From Campylorhamphus procurvoides (taxonomy: Eukaryota > Chordata > Aves > Passeriformes > Dendrocolaptidae): a DNA stretch of 64,000 nucleotides. The stretch covers positions 1,386,716-1,450,715 of the forward strand of contig WBMV01001237.1 of assembly GCA_013396655.1 (NCBI GenBank), in the 5' to 3' direction. Below, piece by piece: positions 48,515-60,203 of this stretch. The stretch's first letter is position 1; each line of letters opens with the position of its first letter. Both the position numbers and the translations under genes were made by a program. Below the pieces are notes generated by a model that saw only the letters and a program-made list of their open reading frames with translations, searched no databases and had not been told where the DNA came from.

Positions 48515-51500
48515 TTCAAAAAGCCCATAGGATTTTATGGACTCTTTGGTTTTTTTATCTATACTTCCTATATATGGAGATGTGAGAGAAGGAGATTTTA
48601 AATTATTTATTTTATTTTATTTTTAGCAGTGGAAAAGAATAAAGTAGTGCTTCTTACACTTAAATGTTGAGATATGGCCCCATCACCTTTGTTAGAGACA
48701 AAATTAGTGACCATCTGTCAAGGTAGATTCCTTTTTTAGGATGTCATACATGAGTTATAGATAAATAATGCCCAAAAAGTTATTTTTATTGATCAGTTTG
48801 ATGCCCAGCCTTTCTCTCGGTGACTCCTGAGATTCCCTGCTTTCAGACTCTGCTGTGGGTAGTGCTAACCTGATGATTAACTTGTGGGTTTTAGTTTAGA
48901 ACAGGGGTGGCACTGCTTTATCTGTCCACTTAGGTACTGATCATACTTTCAAGTTTTTTACATAGCTGACTGCTCTGTAGCTGCTGGAATATGCTCACAA
49001 AACCCAAGCAACACAAAGGAACACTTATTATTGAATAAGATATTTCAGAATTCTCCTGCAATTGTTCCCACATCAGAAATCCAACAGCTAGACCTGTCAC
49101 TAAGGCCACTAAGACCAAGTTCTAGAGTGGCACTTTCGAGTGGATATTTTTGCCATGAAATTCAACTTTTCACCATGACAGTTATTTTCATTTTTGTCAT
49201 TAATGCCAGCCTTGTGTTGTTTCCAGAATTCGCATTTCAAATGAAACAGCTCTCAGATGTGAAGGTTGCTAACAGGTTGCCCAAAGGCAGGTGTAGGAAA
49301 ACAGCAGTAGATGGGCCCATCAGAAGTGTCAGAGTGGGGCCCTCAGTTTTGCACACAGTTCTGCATCACACCTCTTGACTTTCAGACACACCTGTGGCTT
49401 TTGCTCCTTCTGGCTATTTTATTCTATTTATGCAACGGTGATTGAAAATAAATTGTTCCCTCTTATCAGAACGTATGATTCAAATGTGTCATTTTGTAGG
49501 CTGTCAATGATTATAGCTGGAAGGATGCCAATTTCTTTTAGTCTTTTACAACGTATGTGAGCACTGAAATAGGATGAAGTGGTTATAATTAATCTTATGT
49601 GAAAAATTTTGGTGATATTTAAAGGGCAAATCCCATTAAAGCATTCGGAGAAAAAAAAAATCAAAATGTAGGGTTCTGAAAACTGGAAACAAATTCCAAC
49701 TAGGAAAGAAAGAGACAGCCACAAGGAGTCATTTTTTTTTCTAAAGGCCCTCTAGACATATTTATGGAGTCTCACATTCAGCACCATCAACCTTCCACCA
49801 GCCAAGGAGGAGAGGAAATAACTTATGATATCCTGGTCACCTCTGTGACTTCATGTCACGCTGCCATTCCTCCCCATCCAGGTGATTCATTTCAAAGTTG
49901 TCACCCACACTGCTTTGTCCCCACAGTGGTTCAGCTTTCACACCCACTCCTGTACCAAGGCCAGTTAATCTTTTGGAGCTGACCCCTCCTTGGCTACGTT
50001 AATATCTACTGAGTATGAGAGGAACATGAACTATAAAGTTATGTAGCCTGTTCCTGACAGGCTTTCTCTGCAGATCTCCTAATTTCCAGGATGATCTACC
50101 CATGCACAAAGCAAAGGCTGCCTCCCAGTGCAGAATGTAAGTTCAGACAGTCCACAAATCCTTCCTGCTTCCCCACCAGGGGCTGTCTTGGTGTCCTTGG
50201 TGTCTGTTTTATCTGACATTAATGCTACAAGAACAGGTGTAAAAGCTGCCACAGAATTTGCCAGGATGATGCAAAAAGGGTCAAAGCGGCCCACACAGGA
50301 ATCCTCTAAAGGATCCTTCAGGATTTCTCTCAAATTGACTCTGATGGCTTTCCTGCAGGAATTCAGCCAAATTGTTTTCTGTATTACATCTATTTTCAGC
50401 TTTTGACAGGGAAAAGAACCCAGAATTGTCTTATGTATGAAAGATACATGTGGAGATGCCCACATTTTTGGGGTACTAAAACTGTAGGTTTGGGTGACTC
50501 ATCACACAGAAAATACAAAAGACAGTTAAAAAAAAGTCCAACAACAGGGACCGTCATGACTTTTGTTCTTCTTTTATGTGCTCTCTTTATTCTATATCTT
50601 TCAGTTGTTAATTTCTTCATTGTCTTTAATTAGGATCTTGCTAGACGTTTTTTCTGGTACAGAACAAGGCTTCCAAATGCTCTCCAGCTTCAGTCTGAAC
50701 CCTTCAGAAGAAAACATTTCCAAATGAAACTCAGAATGACTAGACTTACATATATGATTAGTTGCAGTGTCTGACATGGTTTATATTACCTTTTTGTGAA
50801 TTTCCAGGCACTTTTATCGTTTTGTCTTGGTGCCTGTTAACGTTTCTTCTTACTTTTAGTATTTCCTGAGTCGGATAAATGTTTTAAAGCCTGTTTAGAA
50901 AGCTCAGCACTCTCCATTCTTGGCCACAGACTGGAATGTGCCAGTGTGACAAAGGTGCAAGCAGCAAATAGGCAGAATGTTTGTTCAGGGTCATGTGAAG
51001 CAGAATGTTTCTTCAGTCAGGTCTAATGCCTCCTGCCTCCCTCAGCTCTAATCTAGAGCCAGCTACTTGATATAAGAGAGTCAAATAAACACTGTTTATG
51101 TCTTCTAAAACAATTCCCTTTCCTTTCATGGTTTCCAACAAACTCATTTATTATAAAAACTTAATAATTGCATAGTATAGTGTCCAGACTTTGAGACTCT
51201 TAGAAAAAAAAAGACAGAAAAAATAATGATGCAATCTCTTGCCTACATCTTCCTTTCTCATATGTATATATATTTCATTACATCAGCATTGTAGTACAAA
51301 TAATCAGAATCTCATTGCATTTTTATAATGAAAGAAAACATTTCCTAGAGCACGTAGGTACATTTCAGCACAAGGGTTTGATTTGCCTCCTGCAGGGAGG
51401 TAAAAGAGGGTAGAGGTGATGAATGTTTCTTTTATGTCATTAGTCCTAAATTGTCATCAGCACTTAGAAAATTGTGTTGCTTTTAGCAGTTCTTTGTGGT

Positions 51501-52465
51501 CTAGCAGCTCTGGTGCTTTGAAGCAGTTGGTGACTAGATGATACAATGACCTTCAGAGGGGCCTGGAATTGTCACGGTCACTGTTACACAATGATTTTTT
51601 TTTTCTATTAAGATGTGAACCTTTATAACTTATGGAAACTTTTGGAAAATAGGAGTTATGTGGGTATTATCCAGAAAGTACAACTGTGGCTGTTCTGCTT
51701 GGCCATTGCCATATTCAGTGCATTCAGGCAAAGTGCAGATTTTCTACTCTTCACCTTCCTTTGCATCTAGGAATAAAACCATCGTAATCATCATACACAA
51801 AGAAGGTTCCTTAGTTCATTAAATATGTAGCAAAACTAAAAGTAAAATTAGCCCAGTGAGCAATTGTTTTTGGTTTTTTTAGGGGGGGAATTGTTTTTTT
51901 TTTTTTTTAATTTCAAGTGTAAAAGGGAAACTGTAAAATGCAAATTAGCTGGGTTTTTTTAAGCAACATGTCTGAGACAGAACTATTGAAGTTTGCATAT
52001 GATTAACTTTCCAGAGAACCTGACTTCATGCTGCATCCTGCCCCAAGTATATCCCTACAAGGCAACTTCCCAATGTGATGTGACCACACTCAGGTAGTTC
52101 CCACCTTTCCTCTGTGTTTTAAGTTTATTGAACACCCCTTTGTAGCTCTTTGAAGTGAATGTTCAAAAGCAATGCACTGAGTATAAAGGCTGGGGACTTA
52201 GCTTGGGAGAAGGTGCAGAGCACTCCTGAGCTCCGAGGATCGAGTCCTGTTGATTGTGTGTGAGCATTCCCGACTGCTGCTCAGTGCAGACACAGGAGGC
52301 AAGCACAGGGAATCCATCTGGGTGGGGAATAGCACTGCACAGGTTACAGGAGCAGAGTGAGAGCAGACAGTCACCTCTGTGCAGGGACTGCAGGAACTCT
52401 GGTGTGAAAAGACATTTATAGATTTGTGATTTGAACTTTTTCCTGCTGGTTGTATCAGCCTCCTG
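48515..52465. other. noncoding stretch
   Basis: A TTTTA-type run lies at about 48604-48624 and a T run at 51894-51908. 50079-50465 is open on both strands (128 codons minus, 92 codons plus) without any recognised domain. 52160-52440 is GC-richer with no recognised origin. Confidence 0.45.
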
Positions 52466-53043
52466 GGGTGTAACAAAGCCAAGTGCAAGGGCTTGCACCT
52501 GCTCTGGGACAACCCCAAGAACAAATACAGGCTGGAGTACAACACCCAGCTCTGGGACTTCCAGCAAAAGAAGGATGGGAACCTCTGGGAGAGAGTCCAG
52601 AGGAGGCCAAGAAGATGGTCAGGGAGCTGAAGCACCTTTGTTATGGAGGCAGGCTGAGATTTAGGGTTGTTCAGTCCAGAGAAGATAAGAGATTGGGGAG
52701 ACCTTAGAGCCCTTTCCAGTGCCTAAAGGGGCTCCAAGAGAGCTGGAGAGGGACTTGGGACAAGGGCGTGATGTGAAGACAGGGGTTAATGGTTTTAAAC
52801 TGTCAGAGGGGAGATTTGAATTAGATGTCAGGGAGAAATTCTTGACTCTGAAGGTGGTAAGACACTGGCACAGGTTGCCCAGTGAAGCTGTGGCTGCTCC
52901 TTCCCTGGAAGTGTTCAAGTCAGGCTGGATGGGGCCCTGACCATCCTGGTCTAGTGGGAGGTATTTCTGCCCATGACAGAGGGGTTGGAAATAGATGATC
53001 TTCCAGGCTCCTGCTATCCCAAACCATTCTAGGATTCTATGAA
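52466..53043 (+). mobile_element. CR1 LINE, longest 3' fragment, internally deleted
   Basis: The copy begins in the last part of ORF2 (AACAAAGCCAAGTGCAAGG, CTTGCACCTGCTCTGGGAC, CCCAAGAACAAATACAGGCT). It then jumps directly to a later ORF2 segment (AGCTCTGGGACTTCCAGCAA, GAGAGAGTCCAGAGGAGGCC). It continues through GGGGCTCCAAGAGAGCTGGAG, GGTGGTAAGACACTGGCACA, GGTTGCCCAGTGAAGCTGTG, TTCCCTGGAAGTGTTCAAG and GAGGGGTTGGAAATAGATGA to an octamer tail, AGGATTCTATGAAT. From my knowledge of the family, roughly 200 bases of ORF2 are missing at about 52532. Both-strand frames of 131-145 codons over this area are CR1 shadows. Confidence 0.93.
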
Positions 53044-54464
53044 TTATCCTGAGCACTTAAATTTTTATATATATATAACTTTCCATTAAAGAATGATTTT
53101 AGGGTTTAACTTATATTCCCCACAACATTATAAGTATATTGCAGTGTAGTTCATCTTTTTGGAAAATGTCTTCTAAACCTCTGCTCTCAAATATTCAGAT
53201 GATTCAACATCACAGTACTTCTCCAGTATAAAATCAAGCTGTGTATATGTATGAATTTCTTTGGCATCCATATAAACAACTGTGATATAATTCCAGCCAT
53301 TTGTAGACCTTGCTGGGCAGAGCATGGCTGTATATAGCCCTGAGGAACTATGGACACTTGATGCAGCCATCCCAATATTTCAGACTGCATGTGTGGCAAG
53401 TCTGATCCTTGGAAGATGTTCATGAAGTAACACTGAAGCTGTTGTGAATGTAGTTTCAGAGACTGAGATGCAAACCTGTTCAGATCTCACACTGAGGTAG
53501 GATAAAAGGGCCCACCGATAGCCCAAGGGAACTTGCTTTATGCATTTGTAATGACACAAATAAGCTCTGCCTCATCTAGCAGCACACATCATCCGTCAGG
53601 GGAGGTGTTGGAAGTGATCTGTGACTGCAAAAATGAGTGGGATCCTGATTTACTTCTTCCCATGCTTATTAGCAATGAAATCTGTATACTGACCCTCATT
53701 AATCCTGATTGGGAGAGACCAGTGCAACTTGCAGTAGCTAATGGCATTGCCCCTGCATTGCACCTGCATTGGCCCTGCCATTCTCTGCTGTCCCACTTTC
53801 TTTGTTCAAGTTTTTTAGGAAGATGAAATACTCAAGTATCTGGAAACACCAATGTGGTGTTTTTACTGAAGCTCCTTCTTCAACTCACTGTGTTCATATG
53901 GTGAAATGGCTGTACTTGATGAACAGGGAACAGACATAAGAGGGGGAAGGTGATATTTAAAAAGAGCAGCTTCTCTTGACTTCTAACAAAACAAAACCAA
54001 ACCAAATAAAAGAATAGAACACCTCCAAAACTACCACAGCATTATTGTGATGGTAAATTATTAAAATAATATATTATTTCATTACAGCCCAAAAGTAAGG
54101 CAGTGGAAACAGCAAAATCCAAACAACTGAAAATGAAAATCAGAATGTTTTCAAATCATGAGACTGTGAAGAGAAAAAATTACTACAGGCGCAATAAACT
54201 CTGTTATTGTTTGTTCTATAAGAGCTTTCTCTAATTTCTTAGACTAACAAACGATCCCATCTAATTACAGAAACATTCTTCTTGATTAGGGCTGGCTAGT
54301 CCTCGCTTGCATCTCACTGTGTTACATGAACAGAGGAGCTAAGAGCCTTTGATTGTGTGACAGCCTTGGACAACTTTTGCTACCAACCTGCATTTAAAAA
54401 CCAGAAAAACTCTGAATGCACTTCAGCAACCTCTATTTGTACCCTTGCAGGGCATCAGCTATCC
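53044..54464. other. AT-rich noncoding stretch
   Basis: Apart from the possible polymerase relic and a short AT run at 53066-53077, nothing is recognised. The 97-codon frame at 53533-53826 has no familiar content, and a short CCTGCATTG-type direct repeat lies near 53749-53775. Confidence 0.5.
53187..53423 (-). mobile_element. possible retroviral-type polymerase relic
   Basis: On the minus strand a VPQGY motif (53334-53348) resembles the conserved PQG box of retroviral and LTR-retrotransposon reverse transcriptases. About 60 bases further on, in a different frame, YMDA (53263-53274) sits where the catalytic YxDD box would be expected, with its second aspartate lost. The spacing is some 8-10 codons shorter than usual, implying a frameshift and deletion. 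There are no LTRs, primer-binding site or other pol motifs, so the match could be accidental. If real it is an old, non-functional fragment. Confidence 0.22.
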
Positions 54465-54800
54465 TCCCACATCCCCTAGGGGCGAGCCTTGCATAGCAGA
54501 GAGGATGAAGGGAAAGGCTGGTGTTGCCCGTGTAGCAGCCTCGCTGCTCTCAGCGCTGCCCCAGCCCCGGCGGGCAGAGCTCGGAGCCCCCAGCATCGCT
54601 TTGCTGTGCGGGGGATCCAAACAGGCACGGCTGCCCTCAGTTCTCGCATGGATTGCTGAGGATGAACCACGAGGAGCCCTCTGGCCACGCTACAGACCCG
54701 CAGGCGGATCAGTGCCTTGGCAGAGCAGCCTTGGAGCTGCCTGCACAGAGCCTGGAAACAGTGCAGGGTCTGACAAACAGCCCTGAGTGCCATGCAGGGC
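54465..54800. promoter_or_regulatory. small CpG-rich, GC-rich patch
   Basis: I count about 15 CpG dinucleotides between 54471 and 54720, where G+C is roughly 60%. That gives an observed/expected ratio near 0.67, against marked CpG depletion elsewhere in the window. The patch is open on both strands (113 codons plus, 105 minus) with no recognisable protein, as GC-rich DNA often is. It could be a small CpG island marking an unannotated noncoding promoter or enhancer, a methylation-free regulatory site, or a remnant of a GC-rich insertion. Confidence 0.4.
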
Positions 54801-54958
54801 TTGGGCTGGGCTAAGAATGCAGTGCTGAAAGCACACCCTGCCTAAAACAGTCACCATGTGCTTTACCCTTTTGGGGCTTTTTTTGCCTCTACAAATTTGC
54901 CATTAAAAACAAAACAAAAAACCAGATTGGTCTGAAATCTAAAACTCAAACCATTGGA

Positions 54959-55012
54959 ATATGCCAGTTTAACAACTAATATGCCAGTTTAACAACTAAT
55001 ATGCCAGTTTAA
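54959..55012. repeat. 20-bp tandem repeat, 2.6 copies
   Basis: ATGCCAGTTTAACAACTAAT occurs twice without mismatch (54961-54980, 54981-55000), followed by a 12-base partial copy. Likely a young minisatellite or slippage product. Confidence 0.95.
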
Positions 55013-55884
55013 TGACCTACCCAGTTCTTTTGTTTTCCTTTGAAATTATAATTAAAAGGATCTCCTTTTTAACTGAAAATCACTCCAAGTGTATCTTTAG
55101 CTTTAGATGAACATGGAAGGAATGAGAGCTGTCTCTTTATTGCATTAAAACTATCTTTTTTCCTCACATAAAATAACTAGTTTAATAGTTGATGAGATCT
55201 GAACAGTAGTGTTGTGTTAACAAACATTATAGTCTCCATACTGTGATAGTTGAACTGAATAGGAAAAATATAGCCATAAAGCAATCTTTTCTAACTTATC
55301 TTGATCTTCTTTTTTTTATCTCTAGATGGGTTTTGCCATTAATTAAAGCCAGAAGTCTAACAATTCAATTACACAGAATGCTTCAAAAATGGTCTCATTT
55401 GTTCAATAAACATTTTTCTTCTTGCAAGGAACTTCAAGCCTGCTCTAAGTCTAACCCTGTTTGAAGAGTAAGGAATGATCAATGATGTTATTTTGTATAG
55501 AAAAAAAAAAGGTTTATACACCCAGAGTATACTTAAGGATCCAGAAGAGATGAAGAAATTCAGAAGTTCAGCCTTGCCACCTGAGTGAGGTGAAGCTGAG
55601 ACGGGATGATCAGTGAGGCTACAAATCCCTTGGATTTGTAAAGCAGATCCCAACAGCACTGAGGATTCAGCCTGTCAGTAGGGTGGCACTGTAAGGCGTG
55701 TGAAAATAATATCAGCTAACTGGCATCATTAATTATTTTTTCCTAAATAAATTTCCCTTTTTATAATTCAATAAATCAATGTATACCACCTTTGTAAAGT
55801 GTGGTAATGAAATATTCCGTATACTAAAAGAAAAACATGACACATAAATGATCATTTTCTCAATGCAGATAACACATTCCTCTC

Positions 55885-55927
55885 AAAAAAAAAAAAAAAA
55901 CACCCAAAAAAACCAACAAAAAAAACC
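55885..55927 (+). repeat. A-rich simple repeat
   Basis: An A16 run, then ACCC/ACC-interrupted A runs. No AATAAA precedes it at poly(A) distance, so it does not look like a retrocopy tail. Confidence 0.7.
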
Positions 55928-57143
55928 TCCAAGAGTGTTGAAGAAGCTTTCCATAAAGCAGGTGAATATTTCACCTGAAAATCCCAATTGCAGTGATAAT
56001 AGTGATATACAGTTACAGATAAAGTCAGGAAAGGAGACATTTAATGGTATTTCAGTACCTAGCTCTTCTTGTAAGGATTAACTTTAATTCAATTAACTCA
56101 TCATTTGTTAATAACTTTTTTCTTATTACTAATTTAAAAAAAGGTCTTATTTTGTCCAAATACTTGGATTATTTTTATAAGATTTGTGGCAGTCTGGGCT
56201 CTATGCTTTTTCACAGTGACACCAGAACACACTTCTGACTGAAGGTTCTATCAGTATTTTTCACTCTAAATTCCATTTTTAAGTTGACATATTCCTTCCA
56301 CTGTCCTTTCTGGACTGTGATCCAGCGTGTCAAGCTATAGACCATAGGAATTTCTGCAGCACACAAAATACTAAGCTTTCACCTAAAAGGACAAATTAAT
56401 GCCAAAATTATAAATGGCTTCCCAAGGATGAAGATAACATGGATATCAGCCTTGGATGAAAGAAACACTAATCTTGTTCACATTACTCGTGCTGCCTGCC
56501 ACAGTGAGAGCAATCACCTAATGGAAAAAGCACAGCATTAATAGCTGGATTATTTGACTTCAATTTTTAGTTCAGCTCCCAGTATAGGTTTGGGTAAGTA
56601 ACTGTGTGTCAGCTCCAGGATGAAACTAGGTATGTCTCCTCCAGCTGGAAATGCAGTGCAGGCAGTGCTTTGGAGTTCTGAGTCAAGATGATGGATAACA
56701 CTCTTTGTTCAAGTTAGAAATGTAGCTGATAATAAAGAATGGGCAAAAATATCTCTTGCTGCTAAAACACACCTTTTGCAGCAACTGCTCTTCTTGCTAG
56801 TGAAATTTTTTTTCTTTGTCAGTAAGTTTTATGCAATGCAAATACATGTACCTGCTTTGGATTTGTACGAAGAGGTGAACAAATACACAGTTTATTTTTA
56901 TATACTCTATTTTTAAACATGCAGGTTATGTTTGTACACCAATTTGTAGCATGAGTCTAATACTTAGTGTGTGCCTAGATGAAACCACATCTTGTTATAT
57001 GACCATATCTAATCTGAGTTTTGTGGTCAGTCCCAGCACTTTCTTCCTACTTACATAGTAAAGAAAATACAGAGGGGAAGTGCTTTAATGTGCAAGTGAA
57101 TCTGCGAGAAACAGCACAATTCAATTAATTTGGGGTCCCAGTA

Positions 57144-57275
57144 TAGAATCCTAGAATTAAGGTTGGAAAAGACCTCCAAGATCATTGAGTCCAACTGTAG
57201 TTGGACCATATTTAAACTTTGTAGACCTAGGCTAACATCTAAAACTTCCTGAACAGTCACTGGGAAGATGTTTAT
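57144..57275 (-). mobile_element. CR1 LINE 3' end fragment
   Basis: AGAATCCTAGAATTAAGG, TTGGAAAAGACCTCCAAGAT and CATTGAGTCCAACTGT are the reverse complement of a CR1 3' end from the subgroup with AGGTCTTTTCCAACCTTAATG. The remainder to about 57275 is strongly diverged (CATCTAAAACTTCCTGAACA corresponds to the segment before the GGATGGTGAC block). It is older than the copy at 52466. Confidence 0.82.
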
Positions 57276-59223
57276 ATAAAAAAACCCCCCTAAAACACAC
57301 ACACAACAAGCCCCTTCATAACTACATAAAAATCCCCAAATAACCATTTCCCAACTTGTCTATTTAGGAGCATTTACACTCCGCTGAACATTTCAGGAGC
57401 CTTTTTCCTAAGGTAGATATTTCCCAGATACCATCAAGGCTAAGAGTGCCTTTTCCATTCAATATGATGGCTTCTTGATGATGTGATCATTTCTGTAGTT
57501 TTCTGTTTGTAACAAGCAATGAATATTTACTGCAAAGGGGAATTTTGAGGCCAAGTGCCTTGGTGTATGGAAAACTTTGCGCCTATGAAGCCAGGATGAA
57601 TGTCCAGTTTGGAGGAAAATTTTCATTCCTTCCTCTCTTACTAGTCAATAAGAGACAGATGTTAAGCACAGATGAGCAGGTGAAAATATAAAAAGGAACA
57701 AGATAGTGATGTGGAGAAGGAGTAAAATGAGCAAATTAGCCCAAACTAGTAGAAATAGTGGGTTTGAATATTTTTAGTATTAATTTTTTCATTAATGACT
57801 AAGGGATGAGAGATGCTCTACGTGCTTGGGAGGGGGGCAGGACAGAGCTGATCAGGACCCAGGCAGGGTAGGATGCATGTGCATGTGCAGGTAGTGTTTG
57901 AGCTGTGGGAATGAAGGGTAAGTGCTTCCTGCAGAAGGGAAAATGGGTGCTGGTATGGAGAAAAAATCAACAGATTATAGGCTGAATAAGTGGGGTTTAT
58001 GTCAAATTTGCTCCCTATGTTGTAATTGCATGAGCCAATCTGGTGGTCAGAAGTGGAGTTCTGGTGAGGGATGAAAAGCTCTGTCTAAACCAGAATGGGC
58101 TTCAGCTCAAAACCTGGTGCGTGTGGTTGGATTGTCAAACACGCAAAAAAGAAAATCAATCTAGAGTGGAGAACATGGCTAATAATAACAAATAAATTTA
58201 AAAATGAAAACTATTTCAGACAACGCAGAGAGGAGAATGGAACCCAAAGACAGGATCAGCTGGAAGTCCAGGGACAATTATGGGGAAGAAAGGAGCAATG
58301 AAAACAAGAATAAGGGAAAAGGGGAAAAAATCACAGAAAGACAAAACCCATACAAAAAGAGAGACAAAGAAGATACTGAAGATGTCTTAGAGACTGTGAC
58401 AAGATACTGAGCCACTTTGTGTCCTAAAATGAAATCAGAGACAGCCTTAAATTGAGGGAGAAAAAAAAGAGTTTCAATCTTCTTATAATTATACATTAGG
58501 ATACTAAAGAACATTGCTTTTAAAATGTAGACTTGCTAGGTAATAAAAGAATGCAATCTGAGTCAAATTCCTTCTTCCTGTTGGATTTTATTTCCTGACA
58601 GAAAATAATTCATTCTTGATATGAAAAGACTCAATGCTACACTAGATTAAACGACAGGAATCCTCTTGATTCCACAGTTCAGAATGCAAACATTTTAAAA
58701 TTTAAACGCCTTGGTGGAAACCTACTGGAAAGTTACTGTGAGAGCTGCCTTTCCTGCGGTGTTTTCCTTCAAAATAAGTCAATTAAAAAAAAAAAAAACC
58801 TAACCAAAAAAACACCCTTTCAGTTAGTTCTTTGCTCTACCTCATTGTTTTGGGTTTTTTTTTTTTTAATGTTCTCAGTTTCCTCCTCAGAGGGGCTATG
58901 GGGAATTCACTTTATTTGGTATAATTATTTTTGAATAACTCAGTTTCTAAAATATAGGTAAAAGCCATCAGCAATCTGTCATTTTGCATCTGGAGCAAAA
59001 TTCTTCCTGCTCCCTTGAGTATAAGAGTCCAAATTCATCCTATTTTGCAATTTTGTTGGCTTGCACTTCGCTGAGGCTTGATACACCAGACAACAGTACA
59101 GATTTAGTCTGAGTCATATTTTATGATACTCCTTCAAAACATTTGGGAACTTCACTGAAGGCAAGGACACAACACACAAAAATTTGGTGCCTGGGAGAGA
59201 GAAAGCAAATAAGCTGATTTAAC
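57276..59223. other. AT-rich noncoding stretch
   Basis: Purine-rich around 58200-58470. The A-run/T-run inverted pair at 58782-58869 is listed separately. No gene is recognised. Confidence 0.5.
58782..58869. repeat. inverted A-tract/T-tract pair
   Basis: ATT plus an A14 run and CC at the left arm (58782-58800) faces GG, a T13 run and AAT at the right arm (about 58853-58870), with some 52 bases between. The arms could pair over about 17-18 bases, mostly A-T. Confidence 0.55.
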
Positions 59224-59370
59224 TTAAATCTCACTAGAAAACTCATTATTGGATCCCTCCTCTTTCCAAATGCCCACTGAAATACTCCGCAGATGTTCAT
59301 CATCCAGCTCATCATGAATCAGGATCATGATGTCAATTCTTTCTTCTGGAGACATTTGCTCCAGTTTTAA
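59224..59370 (-). other. candidate coding exon, minus strand (unassigned)
   Basis: On the minus strand CTACTCTCACACAG (AG at 59371-59372) precedes 48 open codons and a TAA. The translation begins LKLEQMSPEERIDIMILIHD, is strongly acidic and looks helical. This composition is uncommon for translated AT-rich noncoding DNA. The piece could instead end at CTA|GTGAGA (GT at about 59236-59235), giving an internal exon. Methionine 6 also permits a start. I recognise no family and see no partner exon near it. An overlapping frame at 59121-59315 is a shadow. Confidence 0.22.
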
Positions 59371-60136
59371 CTGTGTGAGAGTAGTTTGGCAGCAGTGATA
59401 GCACAGAAACTGAGCAATGCAAGCCAAGAGCTGGGCTAAACAGGGCAGTGAACTTCAGGCACTGCTGGGAAGGGAAGTGTTTGGAGCATTGCAGGTATCA
59501 ATGGGGGTGTTTCACTGCCTCGTAACCTCAGCAAATTGGCCTCTGGATTTGGAACAGGTCAATGCCTGCTATTAGTACATCAGGGATTTACAGCCTTCAG
59601 ATTTTTGCAAAGTTTTTATACTGCTCTTCTGAAGATCACAAGGCACACCAAGAGGTGCATTGTAACCAGAACGAACAGACTGACTATGTATTAACTCAGT
59701 ACTTTTATTTCTGGTCTTGAATGAGAAGAAAATGTTACTTGAGGTCATGGGGATTTGAGTCAGGTGGAATGCCAGTGTCTAGACAAAGGGAAATATTTTG
59801 TTCCCTCAGTCACTTGAAAAAAAAAATCTAAAGAAAGTGCCTGCAGGCTAAAACATCTTTTCTTCTATTCAGTCTCAAACAAGAGCAAAATGGGAAATGG
59901 CAGGTAACAAAGTGAAAGTTAGACTATAAATAGTGCACCAAGGTCTTGGTTTAATTACAGGTGTATATTTTTCTATAGCTATAGGAAAATGGCACAGCAC
60001 AAAGACCCAAAAGTTATGCAGATGGATTTTGTCATTATCTGTGCCATGGCTGGATCATAAGATGCCTATTGCAAAGATGCTTTAACAATATTTTATTTAA
60101 AGATTAATTATTTAATATTTACTTAATATTTTATTA
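59371..60136. other. AT-rich noncoding stretch
   Basis: Nothing recognisable. Confidence 0.55.
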
Positions 60137-60203
60137 CAATGGTTTAGAAGGGACCCTAAAGACTATCTGATTTTAACCCCCTTTCCCATACACTGCTTGA
60201 GTT
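60137..60203 (-). mobile_element. CR1 LINE 3' tail, strongly decayed
   Basis: ACAATGGTTTAGAAGGGACC, CTAAAGACTATCTGATTTTA and ACCCCCTTTCCCATA track the reverse complement of a CR1 tail (AATGGTTTGGAAGGGACC, TTAAAGATCATCTAGTTCC, AACCCCCTGCCATG). Many substitutions make it one of the oldest copies here. Confidence 0.7.

Larger units (their letters stand above)
54801..57143. other. AT-rich noncoding stretch
   Basis: The 20-bp tandem repeat (54959-55012) and the A-rich run (55885-55927) are listed separately. Nothing else is recognised. Confidence 0.5.

Noticed and set aside
52163..53056. Several frames of 131-145 codons on both strands
   Set aside because: They overlie a CR1 3' fragment and GC-richer flanking DNA. 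They are shadows of the repeat.
54445..54793. Alanine/arginine-rich frames of 105-113 codons on both strands
   Set aside because: Stop-poor because of high GC. No recognised protein, and better explained as a CpG-rich patch.
55885..55927. A-rich run as a retrocopy tail
   Set aside because: No AATAAA 15-30 bases upstream and interrupted by C-containing units. It reads as a simple repeat.
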